Shown piece after piece: positions 35,501-45,383 of a DNA stretch of 64,000 nucleotides. Within the stretch, counting starts at the first letter, position 1. Each line of letters opens with the position of its first letter. The position numbers were made by a program, and so were the translations under genes. The notes below the pieces were generated by a model. It had not been told where the DNA came from, did no database searches, and saw only the letters and a program-made list of their open reading frames with translations. Source of the stretch: Halocafeteria seosinensis (Eukaryota; Sar; Bigyra; Bicosoecida); assembly GCA_001687465.1 (NCBI GenBank), contig LVLI01000141.1:124001-188000 (forward strand), given 5' to 3'.

Positions 35501-36215
35501 TTCGGGGGTGCGCGTAAAGAGATTGGTGCGATTCGTATGCGAAATTTTTGAACAGGCGTTCGAACCTCTTTCTTGTATGATCGAAAAATTGAATGAGGGT
35601 TTCAAGCCGGAAGATGCTAACGCTCTCCGAACACCTCCGAAAAATACCGAGCGACTGCAGTTGTCCGGCAAGACCATATCATTTCCGCTTCGAATGCCGG
35701 CAAAGGCGTCCTCCTCGAGGGAATTGTTTCATAATTCGGATGGACTTACAAAGAAGTCACTGCACAAGTGTCATTCCTTTGAAACTAGCTCCTGGAAAGG
35801 TCCTCGTCTATCTGAAATATCCTCGCGGGTTAGTCCAGAAATCCGGCGAGCTCTATTTGAGGAAGCATTTGGCAGTCACAAGGAAGAGGCGGATAAGCAT
35901 AGTGAGAGTCACGGTGTGAAGGGAACGTTGTTCACGACTCCTGAGGTGGTGAACGGTGAAGAATGTCCGTCTCCAGCTGAAGATGACTGGAGTGATTGGG
36001 ATTCTGCCTCTAGCGACTGGGATGAAGGCGAGGAACAGTGGAACCCCCTCACTCCAACCCAGAATGAGAAACGGGAGCTCAAGCACATAGCGGATATTCT
36101 AGACAAGTGGAGACATTACATCCAAAATAAAGAGACCAAATATAAGGAAAACGGTTCATTAAGTTTAGGAGACACGCCTATTCTAGAGAAACTCATTTCT
36201 ACTGTCGCCGGATGA
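32538..36215 (+). CDS. Uncharacterised 1,225-aa helical-repeat-like protein with acidic Trp motif
   Basis: This is a single exon from ATG 32538 to TGA 36213-36215. I do not recognise the family. The bulk is predicted all-helical with HEAT-like pairs, for example PEIRRAAASLIFVWLDKDL, SVRSTATLLLDKCAKVSGS and SSVRQAASNMILQASLGC, the last of which has the usual xVRxxA pattern of HEAT B-helices. Residues about 1030-1140 are basic and low-complexity. Near residue 1149 there is an acidic, tryptophan-rich segment (DDWSDWDSASSDWDEGEEQW) before a final helix, DILDKWRHYIQNKETKYKE. Acidic Trp-containing tails of this sort often serve as short docking motifs, but no partner can be named. The stop codon is separated from that of the converging CDP-DAG synthase gene by only 8 bp. 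Confidence 0.7.
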   Translation: MEESTGFPELPVDSEDYRKLCTHSEETTKPVWKALGIDKGNVEELTSCLWRLLELEQSPQLKEWMQDQSRRRVSGQSPTLQMHSPASHGSSFMHPISTAIASFALDNVSLDCASQLCDKTVCNQPEIRRAAASLIFVWLDKDLKSHEATRNAEKLFDNNDEEEGSGFRGLSFTTFTRWLTQSLTDVWSEIRKETAKKWSLLAQSFSPNTCRELTTTWAQTIVEATGVEDTKPTSDDIGHQNIHSHCAQSEKDWKSIDGLLRGVHSTVSAHMHGYTREKHAECSEDLHVVIRAAQHCIGHSQHSVRSTATLLLDKCAKVSGSTLAGPICEAAIRKLVPKYSASGLDIPICLNQGMWVRNDALAEGCLGLLAYIIHHLDVADVPIEKRKENFFDSIFGYIEELGETAGRLSHHKLYQGAVALSALYLCHHASSVRQAASNMILQASLGCSRDQMKKSIPRLLNVLYVLKGLWDDLISSSDAASHWQALEGLMMSYELILTCLIEDFREAFRPFSSLHCEETSALDEVVQPLVSETFFVTDSSLHDSIAKSLTPTATVRASHEPLLLQMQTHHREECNAIFERYFRHVSPLITSGIFELRRMAEQLLPVLTELLLWWEDGMDILLTLWVENIASGRIDAEWKFVTCSRTMQLLVDRSITLEKNLGMKIDVSVFGTNVEISWNSPEESTARSMVWFAVVRLVGALREAVHREIPYLLLFQSLSDRTFLLAVDNVFDLVNNNYVGNRDLPQRHGKLWAHDLLKPKENSCIKGNIRSIVFFTAKCLTEAWHEVQNSITSGEVSLPQKQRENPATLSKCVSHALSVVSSEYERGGGLKCAHGNPTVNDDGVHQRHFGVTMRSNLISFMEEAHLRSSLTSAELAMFLPLLCGLMEVKIQVPEMIHLLQVFHSVSQDLFVNEDLSLLINHGSCHDVASVFSSSGFKLDSSIAEQCADTVLTSTRTAINADVLIESSKETRIQILSLLSRIIDTLFSCSGVRVKRLVRFVCEIFEQAFEPLSCMIEKLNEGFKPEDANALRTPPKNTERLQLSGKTISFPLRMPAKASSSRELFHNSDGLTKKSLHKCHSFETSSWKGPRLSEISSRVSPEIRRALFEEAFGSHKEEADKHSESHGVKGTLFTTPEVVNGEECPSPAEDDWSDWDSASSDWDEGEEQWNPLTPTQNEKRELKHIADILDKWRHYIQNKETKYKENGSLSLGDTPILEKLISTVAG

Positions 36216-36223
36216 TCTCGCTG

Positions 36224-38195
36224 CTACATACTCCTCTGTAATTCCAGTACTAATTCTTCTTTTTGATCTCTCGTGAGTTGCATCGAACGTTTCAACAGGT
36301 ACTGCAGGGTTGCTTGCGCAACAGGTTCTACTTGGTCGCTTAATTTCAGCAAGTGCCAGCAATATATGTACGCAAAGGAACCCATCACTATCTGACAATC
36401 CATTCTATCGGTGAATCCTCCGTGGCCTGGAATGCTCTCACCGAAATCCTTGATTTTGAATGCGCGCTTGAAGCCGCTAGCGAAAAAACCACCGAAAGGA
36501 GCTACAAGGGATGCAAATACGGCCATCACAATACTGTGCAATTGCATTTCCGATATCTCCCAATGCGCAATAATGCGTGGGATCAGTATGCCGAACCACC
36601 ACTCCTGGAGTGGGTAGTACACATGTATGCCACCGTGGACATTGTTAGTATCACACGACACATCATCAAATGGGTTGAAACCTGTCTTCGGACATAGCAT
36701 TAGCTCATTGGTATGCCATGTGGTTGATGTCTCCAATACTCGTGTGAACTGTAACATCATGACATTAAGAAGGCGTGAAAAGTAATGCGAGGGGGCGGTT
36801 GCAAGAACGGTCAAGACTTACAGCAAAAGCCCAGACGATTGTGGTGATGAACGCGCCGATGAACCCTTCCCATGTTTTTTTCGGAGACAGTCGAATTAAC
36901 GGCTGCAAACATGTACAATAAGTTGCTATCCCTTTGAGTTAGTGAATGTACTCGTTCGTCAACGTACCGTTCTTCCCAATAATCTACCGAAGACATATGC
37001 GAATATATCATTGCATATGACCAATGAAGCAGGAAGAACCATCCAAATCATTCCTTGAAAAACATTGACAGCAAGGAAAGTGCTTTGCCAGACCACCATG
37101 AACAGTGCCATATGGCAGTACGCAAACTGGGAAAACTGGTACCGATACAGTTTTTTCTTCCTAAGCGACACCACGAACCCGACAAATCCAAGAGTATAGA
37201 GCGCAAATGACACCGGTACATAATTCTTCACCACCCAAGACAGTGTGTGGCTTATGGCTGCCAGGTCGTGCATCTGTTCTCAAATTGGAAAGTAAAAAAT
37301 TGCTTGTATACCGATATGAAGCTGTTGTCTTACCTGAAAATGCGGCATTAAAGTCCGGCAATAGATAAAGAAGACGAATACGACGAACCAGTAATAATAG
37401 AAAAAATTAAAACCCGGGAGTTGTCTGCGACAATTTACACCTTGTACTGACCTAAAAGCCGTCATACATAAAGTAAACGACATGCTTACTTCTCCTTGTT
37501 ATACTTAATGGCCAAGAGGACGAGTTCTCTATAAATATTTGCCTGCAAGGCCAACCATGGTACGCAGTCTTTATACGGCTGAAGAAAGGTAGGGAAAATT
37601 GTCAACGATACGTACCTGAACCAAGAGCACTAGCAAAATGATTCCCAGCTGCTTTAGCTTGTACACCAGCAGGAACCATGCTCCAATCATCGCCCACGTG
37701 GTCCAAAAGCGTCTCCACCAGTTTGTTTGTGGCTTCTGTATTTCAAACAATCAAGCGATCCAGATTAGAACAGAAACAATGTACTAATGTTCCTTTGGTC
37801 GTAGGCATGCTTACAGTTCCTGCTTCCGAAGCCGTATCTGCGCCTGTGGCGGCAGTCGTGTTGTCATTCTGGGGATTAGCGCTGGTACCTTGATCGCCTT
37901 GTCCAGCTGGCCCCCCATGGTGCCTCGCCACAGCCGAATCGGCTGGGGTAGACTTGGTCGACCCTTCATCCGACGTGGCAGTGTCCGTATCGGTGGTATC
38001 GTCCACGGAGGCAGCGGTGTCTTTTCGCTTGTTGCCTCCTAACCGACGCCGTCGCCTTTTCGGTCGTGTTTCTCGAGCATCCTCCTTATCCGAAGCAGAA
38101 GCAGCACGAGCGGTTTCCTCTTCCATGATTCCTTCATCTTCGGCAGGTTCTTCCTGATTTTGGCGGCGCCGTCGATGGCGCGTTTTAGGGGGCAT
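36224..38195 (-). CDS. CDS1: Phosphatidate cytidylyltransferase (CDP-diacylglycerol synthase)
   Basis: The enzyme converts phosphatidic acid and CTP to CDP-diacylglycerol in the ER, feeding phosphatidylinositol and phosphatidylglycerol synthesis. ATG 38195 begins a charged, Lys/Arg/Glu-rich cytosolic leader of about 125 residues, with a GNKRKD basic patch. Membrane segments follow ([72 protein letters not shown]). The eukaryotic CDS core comes next: [32 protein letters not shown] and [18 protein letters not shown]. The full signature [20 protein letters not shown], followed by DRMDCQ, includes the catalytic Asp/Lys/His residues. Six introns or so are present, including ones at about 37814-37736 and 37615-37560. 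The stop TAG is at 36224-36226. It is divergent from the myosin gene. Confidence 0.93.
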
Positions 38196-38593
38196 ATTGT
38201 TTGTCCTTGTCCTTGTATCGCGGTTTTCACTTCCACAAAACAAGCGAACAGAGAGTGCTTGAACCCAGGAACAATCCACCCCAGGAAAATGTCCTACCAC
38301 TGTCCACAATGTACCAGTGGGACTACCCAGTCACTAGCGTGTGTGAGTGTGTATGCGCATACACATAACGTCGTATGATAACGAGGAAGGACGGCAATCT
38401 TTTCTTTCATTTCACTGGAAGCAGAGTAAGGCTTTTTTTGATTGATCACGCTTCGTTATATTATACCAGCAAAAACACCAAAGATCAAGGTATACTAGAT
38501 TAAAGGGTGATCTCGACAGAGAAGCTTATTTTTTTTTACCAGGAGAGGCTTTGAAGTGGACATGTGGCACGTTGCATCTGAGCAGCACTGAGG
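38196..38593. promoter_or_regulatory. Divergent promoter region, CDS1 / myosin-RCC1
   Basis: These 398 bp separate two start codons on opposite strands. The interval carries the perfect 16-bp palindrome at 38349-38364, listed separately, and poly-T runs near 38431 and 38529. Confidence 0.4.
38349..38364. promoter_or_regulatory. Perfect 16-bp palindrome GTGTATGCGCATACAC
   Basis: The sequence equals its own reverse complement over all 16 bases. It lies about 155 bp upstream of the CDS1 start codon and 230 bp upstream of the myosin start codon. This is the form of a dimeric transcription-factor site, but no factor can be named and chance is not excluded. Confidence 0.35.
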
Positions 38594-41500
38594 ATGGAAG
38601 GCAGACGACGATCACGGTATAAACCAACAACGGACGTCCAGAAATCAACCATTCCAGATACCCCAAGAAATGGTGTTGTCAAAGTCAATCAGAAGCTGCA
38701 TGGCTTGGTTGCGGTACCGGCCCGCTTCATCTCAGGAAAACTCGGGCGTCCGCTGCTATGTACCCCCCGATGGAGGAGAGTCAAGGGAATATGCTTTAGG
38801 AATATGGTGTGGATACCCGCCCTTGTAAAAGATGTACATGAGAACTATGTAAAAGTGCATTTAATTGCCACTCCATCTCTCACAGTGAAGATTTCTCCCG
38901 GAGAATGTGAAATACGACCCTTAAGCGATGACTTCCTAGAAGTTCTTGAACCCTCGTCCGAGATCTTACTGGAACAACAAAAGCTATCCACCAATCTACC
39001 ACCGATACAAGCATTGAGCGAAGCAAGCATTTTGCTTCACTTTGAGTCGCAGTTCGCTTATCGTCAACCATATAGCGAATTGTCCGAGTCCAGTTTGGCG
39101 TGGATCAACGACAATACCGAATCCGAAGGGCTAAGTAGATATCTTCATCTGTCAACCAAAACGGTTGGTGGAAGTAAAAGGCGTTCGTCGTTTTACAGTG
39201 GTCAGGACGCTAGAGAAGAAACTGCTCCGGGTGAAGTAGCGAGGCGCTACTTTCAAGCGGCACGTCGAAGCGAGTTATCCATCGAGCAGCTCTCACCCCA
39301 TCCATTCAAACTCCTAGCTAGGGCTTTTCGATCAGCGTTAAGGACCGGAGCCCGACAATTTATTACATTCCAGGGATATCCGTCTAGCGGGAAGTCATGG
39401 TTAATGAAAGAAGCCATCGACTTTTACTCATCGCTTGGCACGGAAGTTGGCATTAATGTCCCAGCAAGTTCGATGCTCTCAAAACTACATGCTGTACTGT
39501 CCTGCTTCACGGAGTATGTAAACTCTTGCCGTCGGTTGAGCTCGGCGGCGGCTGTTCGATGCTCGCTATCCTTGAGGGAATCGGGAGAACTTCACTCAGC
39601 CCACTACTTCGTCAAACGCCTCATCAAACTTCCCCGTTCTTCTAGATCAAACACCGTGGTTCTTAGCCTTTGGGGCTGCTGGATATTGGATGCAATCAAA
39701 CGTAGTAATGTCCCCAAACTGGTTCCAGGAATTTCATCAAGCTTGGCCGCAAAGGCAGAGTTTTATCTTAGAGATCTTCGCTGTGGCTATCAAGAAACAT
39801 GTTTTGGAGCGAGTCTCAGGGATGTCATCAAGTGGCTTGTCGAGTGCGGTCTCACCCAATTGCACATTCGGACAATTGTGCGACTTACTATGGTAGTCCT
39901 GTTGCTGTATAGCGTGGCTGTTTGCGAGGACACAAAGCAAACCAGCCAAGGCGATCCAACAGGAAGTTCTAAGTGGACGACGATAGCATCACTATTGGGA
40001 GTAACTGCAGAGCGTTTATCCGAGCTTACTGAAATTACGACAGAGCAGGATGCTATCGAGAAAAGTCGTTACCAACTGATTCTAGAACTTGCCACACACT
40101 TCGATGGTGCAATTATGGCCTACGTTGTTAGAGTAATAAATTTTAGCCTATATGAGCGATTGAAAGCCGATTTCGAGACGGTGGCCGCCGCGACCACGAA
40201 CGGTCACATACCAGGATTGGCCAGTTTTGACTTGGTTGACATTCCCGGTGTAAATCCCAATCGAGATAAGGACTTTGAAAGACTGGACGTTTTCCTTGCT
40301 AATTTCCTAAGGCAATTTGTCGACAGTACTCTGGAGGCTGCGCGGCAGCAGTCAGTAAAGTACCTTTCCGGAGCATCGGACGGAATCAAGCTTGGCGCTC
40401 ATTGTGGTGCATACGCAACTACAGAAGCAAGTAACAGACTAAGCGTTTTCACCGGCAGCAACCGACCATTTGGAATACTTTCAGACATCAATAGTAGAGG
40501 CATGGGCACGGTCTCACATGCAGCTTTCTCGAAAGCATCCTTCATGGACCTATACACAAAATGCCGACAACAAGAGCGGATCTTCTCTCGAAACATTCGG
40601 AACATCTCTCGCCAGCCAGCCACACAAGCATTCTTGCAACTTCAGAAGCGGTTGCCCCCGAAAGACGCCGAACTAGTCACCATTATGCATCCAAATGGCG
40701 CTGTAACGTATAAAACTACTGGGATGCTTCTTGATGAAACTATCTCGTACATAGCGGTTGGGATGGTAGAAAGCCTTATCAACTCCTCCGAGTTGCCGCA
40801 CTGCAGAGCTATTGTGCAAGAATTGAATACAGAAGGGGTATGGACTCATGCACTTCCGGAGCATGACAATGTCAACTACAGTGGTAATAGAATCATAGGA
40901 TCAGACCTAATAGTGCAAGACTCTACAAGTATGCTAGCCAAACTTGGAAATGATGAGGTGTGCAAGCTGTGTCAGCTGTCTTCCCCTGTCTTGAAGATTG
41001 CTACGGATATTCATGAATGGACGCGGATTAGAAATGTGGGTAGTAGTAATTCAAAACATACAAACCAGATTGCATACGGAAGGCCTTGGAAGGTTATGTG
41101 TTTTCAATCTAGCCCGCAAGGTATTGAAGGAGAGTTTGATTCTACGTACATGCATTCTCAGTTGAAGTCCCTTCCTGTGGTAGAAGAAATTGCCATTGGA
41201 CGCTCCGCCTTAGAGAACGCTTGCGATACCGAAGAGTTTTATGTAAAGTTTAGCATATTAAGCCCTTCCACGTTGAACAGATTTGGAGTTTCCCCGGCAC
41301 CAGAATCACTTAAGGATGCGTGCGTCGATTTGTTGAAGCGACTGCTCAATCAGAACGAGGCATTACGGACCAACCTGCATTCTGCAAAGAAGCAGTTTCA
41401 TGTTAGCTCTTCGACGTTGTATTTGGGAACGACTTTGTTCGAGCTCTTGGAAGGGCTAAGAAGTTTGGCAATCCGAAAACTTGAAAACGCCGCGAAAACG

Positions 41501-43453
41501 ATCCAGCGGTTCGTTCGGAGCAACCTGGCCAAAGCTGAAAGACGACGCTACCAAGCGGGGCTCCTGGAAAAGAACAAACGAAGAGAAGAACACCGCCGTA
41601 GGAAGGAAAGGCAACATCTGTATTCCCTAGCAAGGACGTTGTATTTCAACATGCGGATGCTGCTGCAAAGAAAAGTCTTCAAGGAGACAAGGCGACGGGT
41701 AGTACTTCTTCAGCGATGGTGGAGACGCAATTCCAAGTGTGGATGTTCCTCCACTCATTTGCTAGAGGCAAGTTTCTGGGGGCAAATTCAGGGGTTTCTG
41801 GGACGAAAGCGAATGCATTTGGAACTTCTGGCGGCTCAAAAAATATCAGGCTGGATGGCGGACCAATACCATAAGAAGTATATATCACCCTACAGAAAAC
41901 GCTATTGCCGCATAATTGAAGGCTTCTACACAAGCTGCAGGATTCGAGGAAGCAATTCTACGGAAGTTCGTGAAGTGAGAGCGTTGAGTAAAAAGAAAAT
42001 GCTTATCCAAACGGTTAGACGCCTAGTAGCATTTGTAAAGGCACGCCTTGTGAGGAGGGCCTTCCTAGAGTTCCGCCAGAGAATTGTTTTTTTGCAGAGA
42101 TGGATGAGAGAGAGAAATCGTCACTGCGCTTCTTTGAGGATAACAACTTTTATGAAGCACCACTTTGGCTCCAGTCTCAGTAGATCTTTGCAAATGAGAA
42201 CTGCCAGTAAGCTAACTAAGCAGGTTGCTAAGTTAAACGATCTCTTACAGGTACTAATGAGTGAACATTGGAGATACATGTTTACGAAACCTTCCTTGAA
42301 TGTTACGTGGTACCGGCAGATTTATGCAGTAGGAAAAGTCAGAACGCTATTACATCGGAAGGTACTTCTAGTACACTCGAAACTATTTCGAGAGTGGGGG
42401 ATGGAATCTCATCGATTCCACGGCATGAGGACAATGGTAAAGGCGATGGAGGGTACTAACCGTCCTCCTGTAGTTGACCTTGCCTCTTCAGATAGTCATA
42501 TACTGACACTCACTGCTGACGGCACTCTTGACATGATACCATGTCTTGCTGTGGAACGAAATAGAAAAGATAGCCTGCCTTCTTTAACGAAGGATGTTGT
42601 ATCTAAGAAGATAATAATAAGCATTGCCGCAGGACGCGATCACTATGTTTTCGCAACTTCTCACGGTAAGGTGTTTACCGTGGGCAACAACATGGAGGGC
42701 TGCCTCGGCTTGGGGCCATCGGTGTCTTCTACTTCGCTCCCAATGCCGATAGAGCATTTGAACTGTTCGATAAACCAAGTAGCCGCGGGAACCTACCATT
42801 CATCGCTTGTGTCAACGAAGGGAAGGTTACTGGCGTGTGGAAAAAGCGTCTTGTGCGGCTTGGTTACCAAACACGAAGAAAGAATTCAATGGTATCCGGT
42901 GGAGGTACCAGGGCTGGAAAGAGCCAAAATAAAGCGTGTTACGAGCGGCTTCTACCATACTGTGGCTATGGAGCAGAATGGGCAATTGTGGTCATTTGGC
43001 TCCAACCGCCAAGGCCAGCTTGGAACAAGGACATGTAGTACCCCGTATGAAATGGCGACGATGATTCGTTTGCCACAGCATTGCATCAAAAAGAGCCAAC
43101 AGTCGTTACTTGCTGCAAGAGTATCCGCCGGACCTTATCACTCCGCTTGCGTTACGCACGAAGGAGAAGCATTCAGTTGGGGATGGAGACATCGGGAAGA
43201 AATCCAGTATCTCCCTGAACCAGTTAGACAGTCGTGCCAGCGCGCTATAGATGTGGCAGCAGTCTTGGGTCAAACCCTTGTGTTATACGAAGACGGTCAC
43301 ATCGATTACGACATCTCTTCAAGATCGTCACGAAATCTAAGCGAAATCAATGAATACTTGCTAAGAAAGGGCATTGTCCCCAAGGAGCTTCTAAGGGCCA
43401 ATTGCAGAGGAGGCAGTCTAGCTGTCCTCGGAGTTAGTATGCCCTATGTGTGA
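38594..43453 (+). CDS. Divergent myosin heavy chain fused to RCC1 repeats
   Basis: This is a single exon of 1,619 aa from ATG 38594. Residues about 35-120 correspond to the myosin SH3-like and pre-motor region. The motor follows with LSEASILLHFESQFAYRQPY (canonical LxExxIL...Y). The P-loop at residues 261-268 is GYPSSGKS in place of GESGAGKT. The segment aligned with switch I (VPGISSSLAAK) lacks the NxxSSR motif. Switch II is DIPGVN in place of DIxGFE. The transducer-like HPNGAVTYKTTGML and the converter-like EFYVKFSILSP are still visible. IQ-type helices occur from residue about 965 (AAKTIQRFVRSNLAKAERRR; VVLLQRWWRR). From about residue 1290, at least five RCC1 blades follow: IAAGRDHYVFATSHGKVFTVGNN, VAAGTYHSSLV, VTSGFYHTVAMEQNGQLWSFGSN and VSAGPYHSACVTHEGEAFSWG. 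ATP turnover is doubtful; binding of actin, calmodulin or microtubules is inference. Confidence 0.88.
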   Translation: MEGRRRSRYKPTTDVQKSTIPDTPRNGVVKVNQKLHGLVAVPARFISGKLGRPLLCTPRWRRVKGICFRNMVWIPALVKDVHENYVKVHLIATPSLTVKISPGECEIRPLSDDFLEVLEPSSEILLEQQKLSTNLPPIQALSEASILLHFESQFAYRQPYSELSESSLAWINDNTESEGLSRYLHLSTKTVGGSKRRSSFYSGQDAREETAPGEVARRYFQAARRSELSIEQLSPHPFKLLARAFRSALRTGARQFITFQGYPSSGKSWLMKEAIDFYSSLGTEVGINVPASSMLSKLHAVLSCFTEYVNSCRRLSSAAAVRCSLSLRESGELHSAHYFVKRLIKLPRSSRSNTVVLSLWGCWILDAIKRSNVPKLVPGISSSLAAKAEFYLRDLRCGYQETCFGASLRDVIKWLVECGLTQLHIRTIVRLTMVVLLLYSVAVCEDTKQTSQGDPTGSSKWTTIASLLGVTAERLSELTEITTEQDAIEKSRYQLILELATHFDGAIMAYVVRVINFSLYERLKADFETVAAATTNGHIPGLASFDLVDIPGVNPNRDKDFERLDVFLANFLRQFVDSTLEAARQQSVKYLSGASDGIKLGAHCGAYATTEASNRLSVFTGSNRPFGILSDINSRGMGTVSHAAFSKASFMDLYTKCRQQERIFSRNIRNISRQPATQAFLQLQKRLPPKDAELVTIMHPNGAVTYKTTGMLLDETISYIAVGMVESLINSSELPHCRAIVQELNTEGVWTHALPEHDNVNYSGNRIIGSDLIVQDSTSMLAKLGNDEVCKLCQLSSPVLKIATDIHEWTRIRNVGSSNSKHTNQIAYGRPWKVMCFQSSPQGIEGEFDSTYMHSQLKSLPVVEEIAIGRSALENACDTEEFYVKFSILSPSTLNRFGVSPAPESLKDACVDLLKRLLNQNEALRTNLHSAKKQFHVSSSTLYLGTTLFELLEGLRSLAIRKLENAAKTIQRFVRSNLAKAERRRYQAGLLEKNKRREEHRRRKERQHLYSLARTLYFNMRMLLQRKVFKETRRRVVLLQRWWRRNSKCGCSSTHLLEASFWGQIQGFLGRKRMHLELLAAQKISGWMADQYHKKYISPYRKRYCRIIEGFYTSCRIRGSNSTEVREVRALSKKKMLIQTVRRLVAFVKARLVRRAFLEFRQRIVFLQRWMRERNRHCASLRITTFMKHHFGSSLSRSLQMRTASKLTKQVAKLNDLLQVLMSEHWRYMFTKPSLNVTWYRQIYAVGKVRTLLHRKVLLVHSKLFREWGMESHRFHGMRTMVKAMEGTNRPPVVDLASSDSHILTLTADGTLDMIPCLAVERNRKDSLPSLTKDVVSKKIIISIAAGRDHYVFATSHGKVFTVGNNMEGCLGLGPSVSSTSLPMPIEHLNCSINQVAAGTYHSSLVSTKGRLLACGKSVLCGLVTKHEERIQWYPVEVPGLERAKIKRVTSGFYHTVAMEQNGQLWSFGSNRQGQLGTRTCSTPYEMATMIRLPQHCIKKSQQSLLAARVSAGPYHSACVTHEGEAFSWGWRHREEIQYLPEPVRQSCQRAIDVAAVLGQTLVLYEDGHIDYDISSRSSRNLSEINEYLLRKGIVPKELLRANCRGGSLAVLGVSMPYV

Positions 43454-43601
43454 AAAGTGGCCCAATGTTACCAGTCGGTTGCTGCACTTGGCCACGGTCT
43501 GTAAAATGAGCTACGGGTAATAGTGCTATTATGCTACTTATGATGAGCTTCTTAGAGGCCAAGAGACATACGTATTCTAGTGTGGCACAACAGTGTGCAT
43601 A

Positions 43602-45383
43602 CTACGAGCGCTGGCTTCTACTAGGCGAAGGCTGATTATTCCATGAAGAACGGCCGCGATCTGGTGATTTAGAATTTGATCCCTTCGATCGATCAGAAGG
43701 TTTTGTGCTGATATGCCCGAATATAACCGCATGTAGAGTTTCCAAAACGTTATCATCCTCAAGTAGTCGCATCACAACTGCCCTCCGATCCGAAGTTGTA
43801 AAGTGCGAGAACGAGCCTTCGGGAACGTCTGGACTATCAGTACCTTCTCTCGAATTTCTCGCATCAATGTGGCTCCGAACAGCGTCAATACATGACTGGA
43901 AAAACTGCTCAAGTTCCGTCCGCTCGGAGCGATGACTTGACATTTGCCGAAGTTCTTGGACACGTTCCCGCTCTCTGGCAAGATTGGTCTTGCAGCGAGA
44001 AAGCTCCGCCTCCAGGTCTTCTATTCGACTTTGAAGTGCCGACGTGCGCTGGCTTTCAGATTGAGGTCGTTCACTGCTCCTTTGAGACTGAGCTTGCGAT
44101 TGTGTACTCTTCAGGTCGGTACCACTACCGGAATTCCCTATCGCTGGAAGTGCACTAGGAATTTTCGCAGAGTAGTCTTCTTGCGTTCCATAACTAGCCA
44201 CCTGTTGCTGCTGTTGTTGTTTGAGTGTTTGCTCTTCGATATTCCTTTTTTCAGAAACTGTATTTTCCAACTCTGATCGTAGGACTTTGTTGTCTTTCGT
44301 TGTATTTTTTAGTTGTTTTTCTAACCATGAACGATCCTCCTCTGAGAGCAACGAGATTGTACAGTCGGTAGTTTTGTTCAATCTTCTTGAGACGGATCCC
44401 AGCAACCTTTTACTTACCTAGCGCATTAACTTTCTCCCGCATCGATTCTAAATCCTTTTTCATCGCATTTGTATACTTATCTAAGCGAAGTGACTCAGCT
44501 CGGAACCAGGCACACTCTTCTTCTAGGCGCTTTACTTTGGCATCGCGCAGGGCTTTTGCAGCCTCTTCATCAGCCTTTTGTTGCCACATTTTCAGTTCTC
44601 TTTGAACTGTATACATGTGACCTCGGTACGCCTCCAAAAATTCTTTCTCTTGAATTTGCAACACGCGGCTAACCTGCAGGAACCAATGCAATTATCGTGA
44701 ACTTTCGACCGGCCACCAAGAGAGCATTGCACTTGATCGGCGTACTTTCTCATTGAGAGTATTAACTACTCCTTGTACACGTTCTTGCATCTTTCTAACT
44801 CGATGCATACTGCACCATGAGCTCGTGGATTAACTTTGCTGTCTCTCTTCGTAGAGCTAGGAACGTCATACCTTTGTGGCTCGGGGATTTCAATGTTTCT
44901 TTCCTCGCTCTTTACTCCCGTCAAGAATGTATGATCCGGCGACTGCCCACCACCAGTATTGTTATTGCTGGAAGTCTGAGGGCAACATTACAATTACGTG
45001 TCGAGCGAGTCAAACCTGTTTGGTAATCGTTTCAGTGAACGTTAACCAGTACTTACGGCTCGATTTGCTCCCCAAGATGACCTTGTAGGCGAAGCGCCGC
45101 CACTAGCTCCACCGCTGCCGTGTTCATGGAAAGAGGATTTCGCATCGTAGGACTGTGTTGTTACGGTCGCAGGTTCGCTAGCTTCTCTCCCACTATTTGT
45201 TCTACTGCTAGCGTACTCCTCCTCATGCTGCTGCCGCTGGCTGGATGCCCCCTGGCTCTGTTGTTGTTGGTGCTTTGAGGAAGACGACGAACGGGCACTG
45301 GAGCCTTCTGTATGAGATGCAGACGTGGATGTTCCAGTTCCAGCTCCCGACGAAGCTGCAGTGCTTGATTCAGCGGCCGACAT
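43602..45383 (-). CDS. Coiled-coil protein, function unknown
   Basis: ATG 45383 opens a low-complexity Ser/Gln/Gly-rich exon of about 100 residues. Short exons follow (TSSNNNTGGGQSPDH...; KLIHELMVQYAS; MQERVQGVVNTLNEK). A strong coiled coil then runs through VSRVLQIQEKEFLEAYRGHMYTVQRELKMWQQKADEEAAKALRDAKVKRLEEECAWFRAE and, after a 74-nt intron, EEDRSWLEKQLKNTTKDNKVLRSELENTVSEKRNIEEQ. A polyQ run comes next, then a second coiled coil (LQSRIEDLEAELSRCKTNLARERERVQELRQM). A helical region and a Ser/Arg-rich tail end at TAG 43602-43604. The architecture resembles centrosomal or axonemal scaffolds, but I cannot assign a family. Two of the small internal exons are tentative. It is head-to-head with the USP gene. 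Confidence 0.7.
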
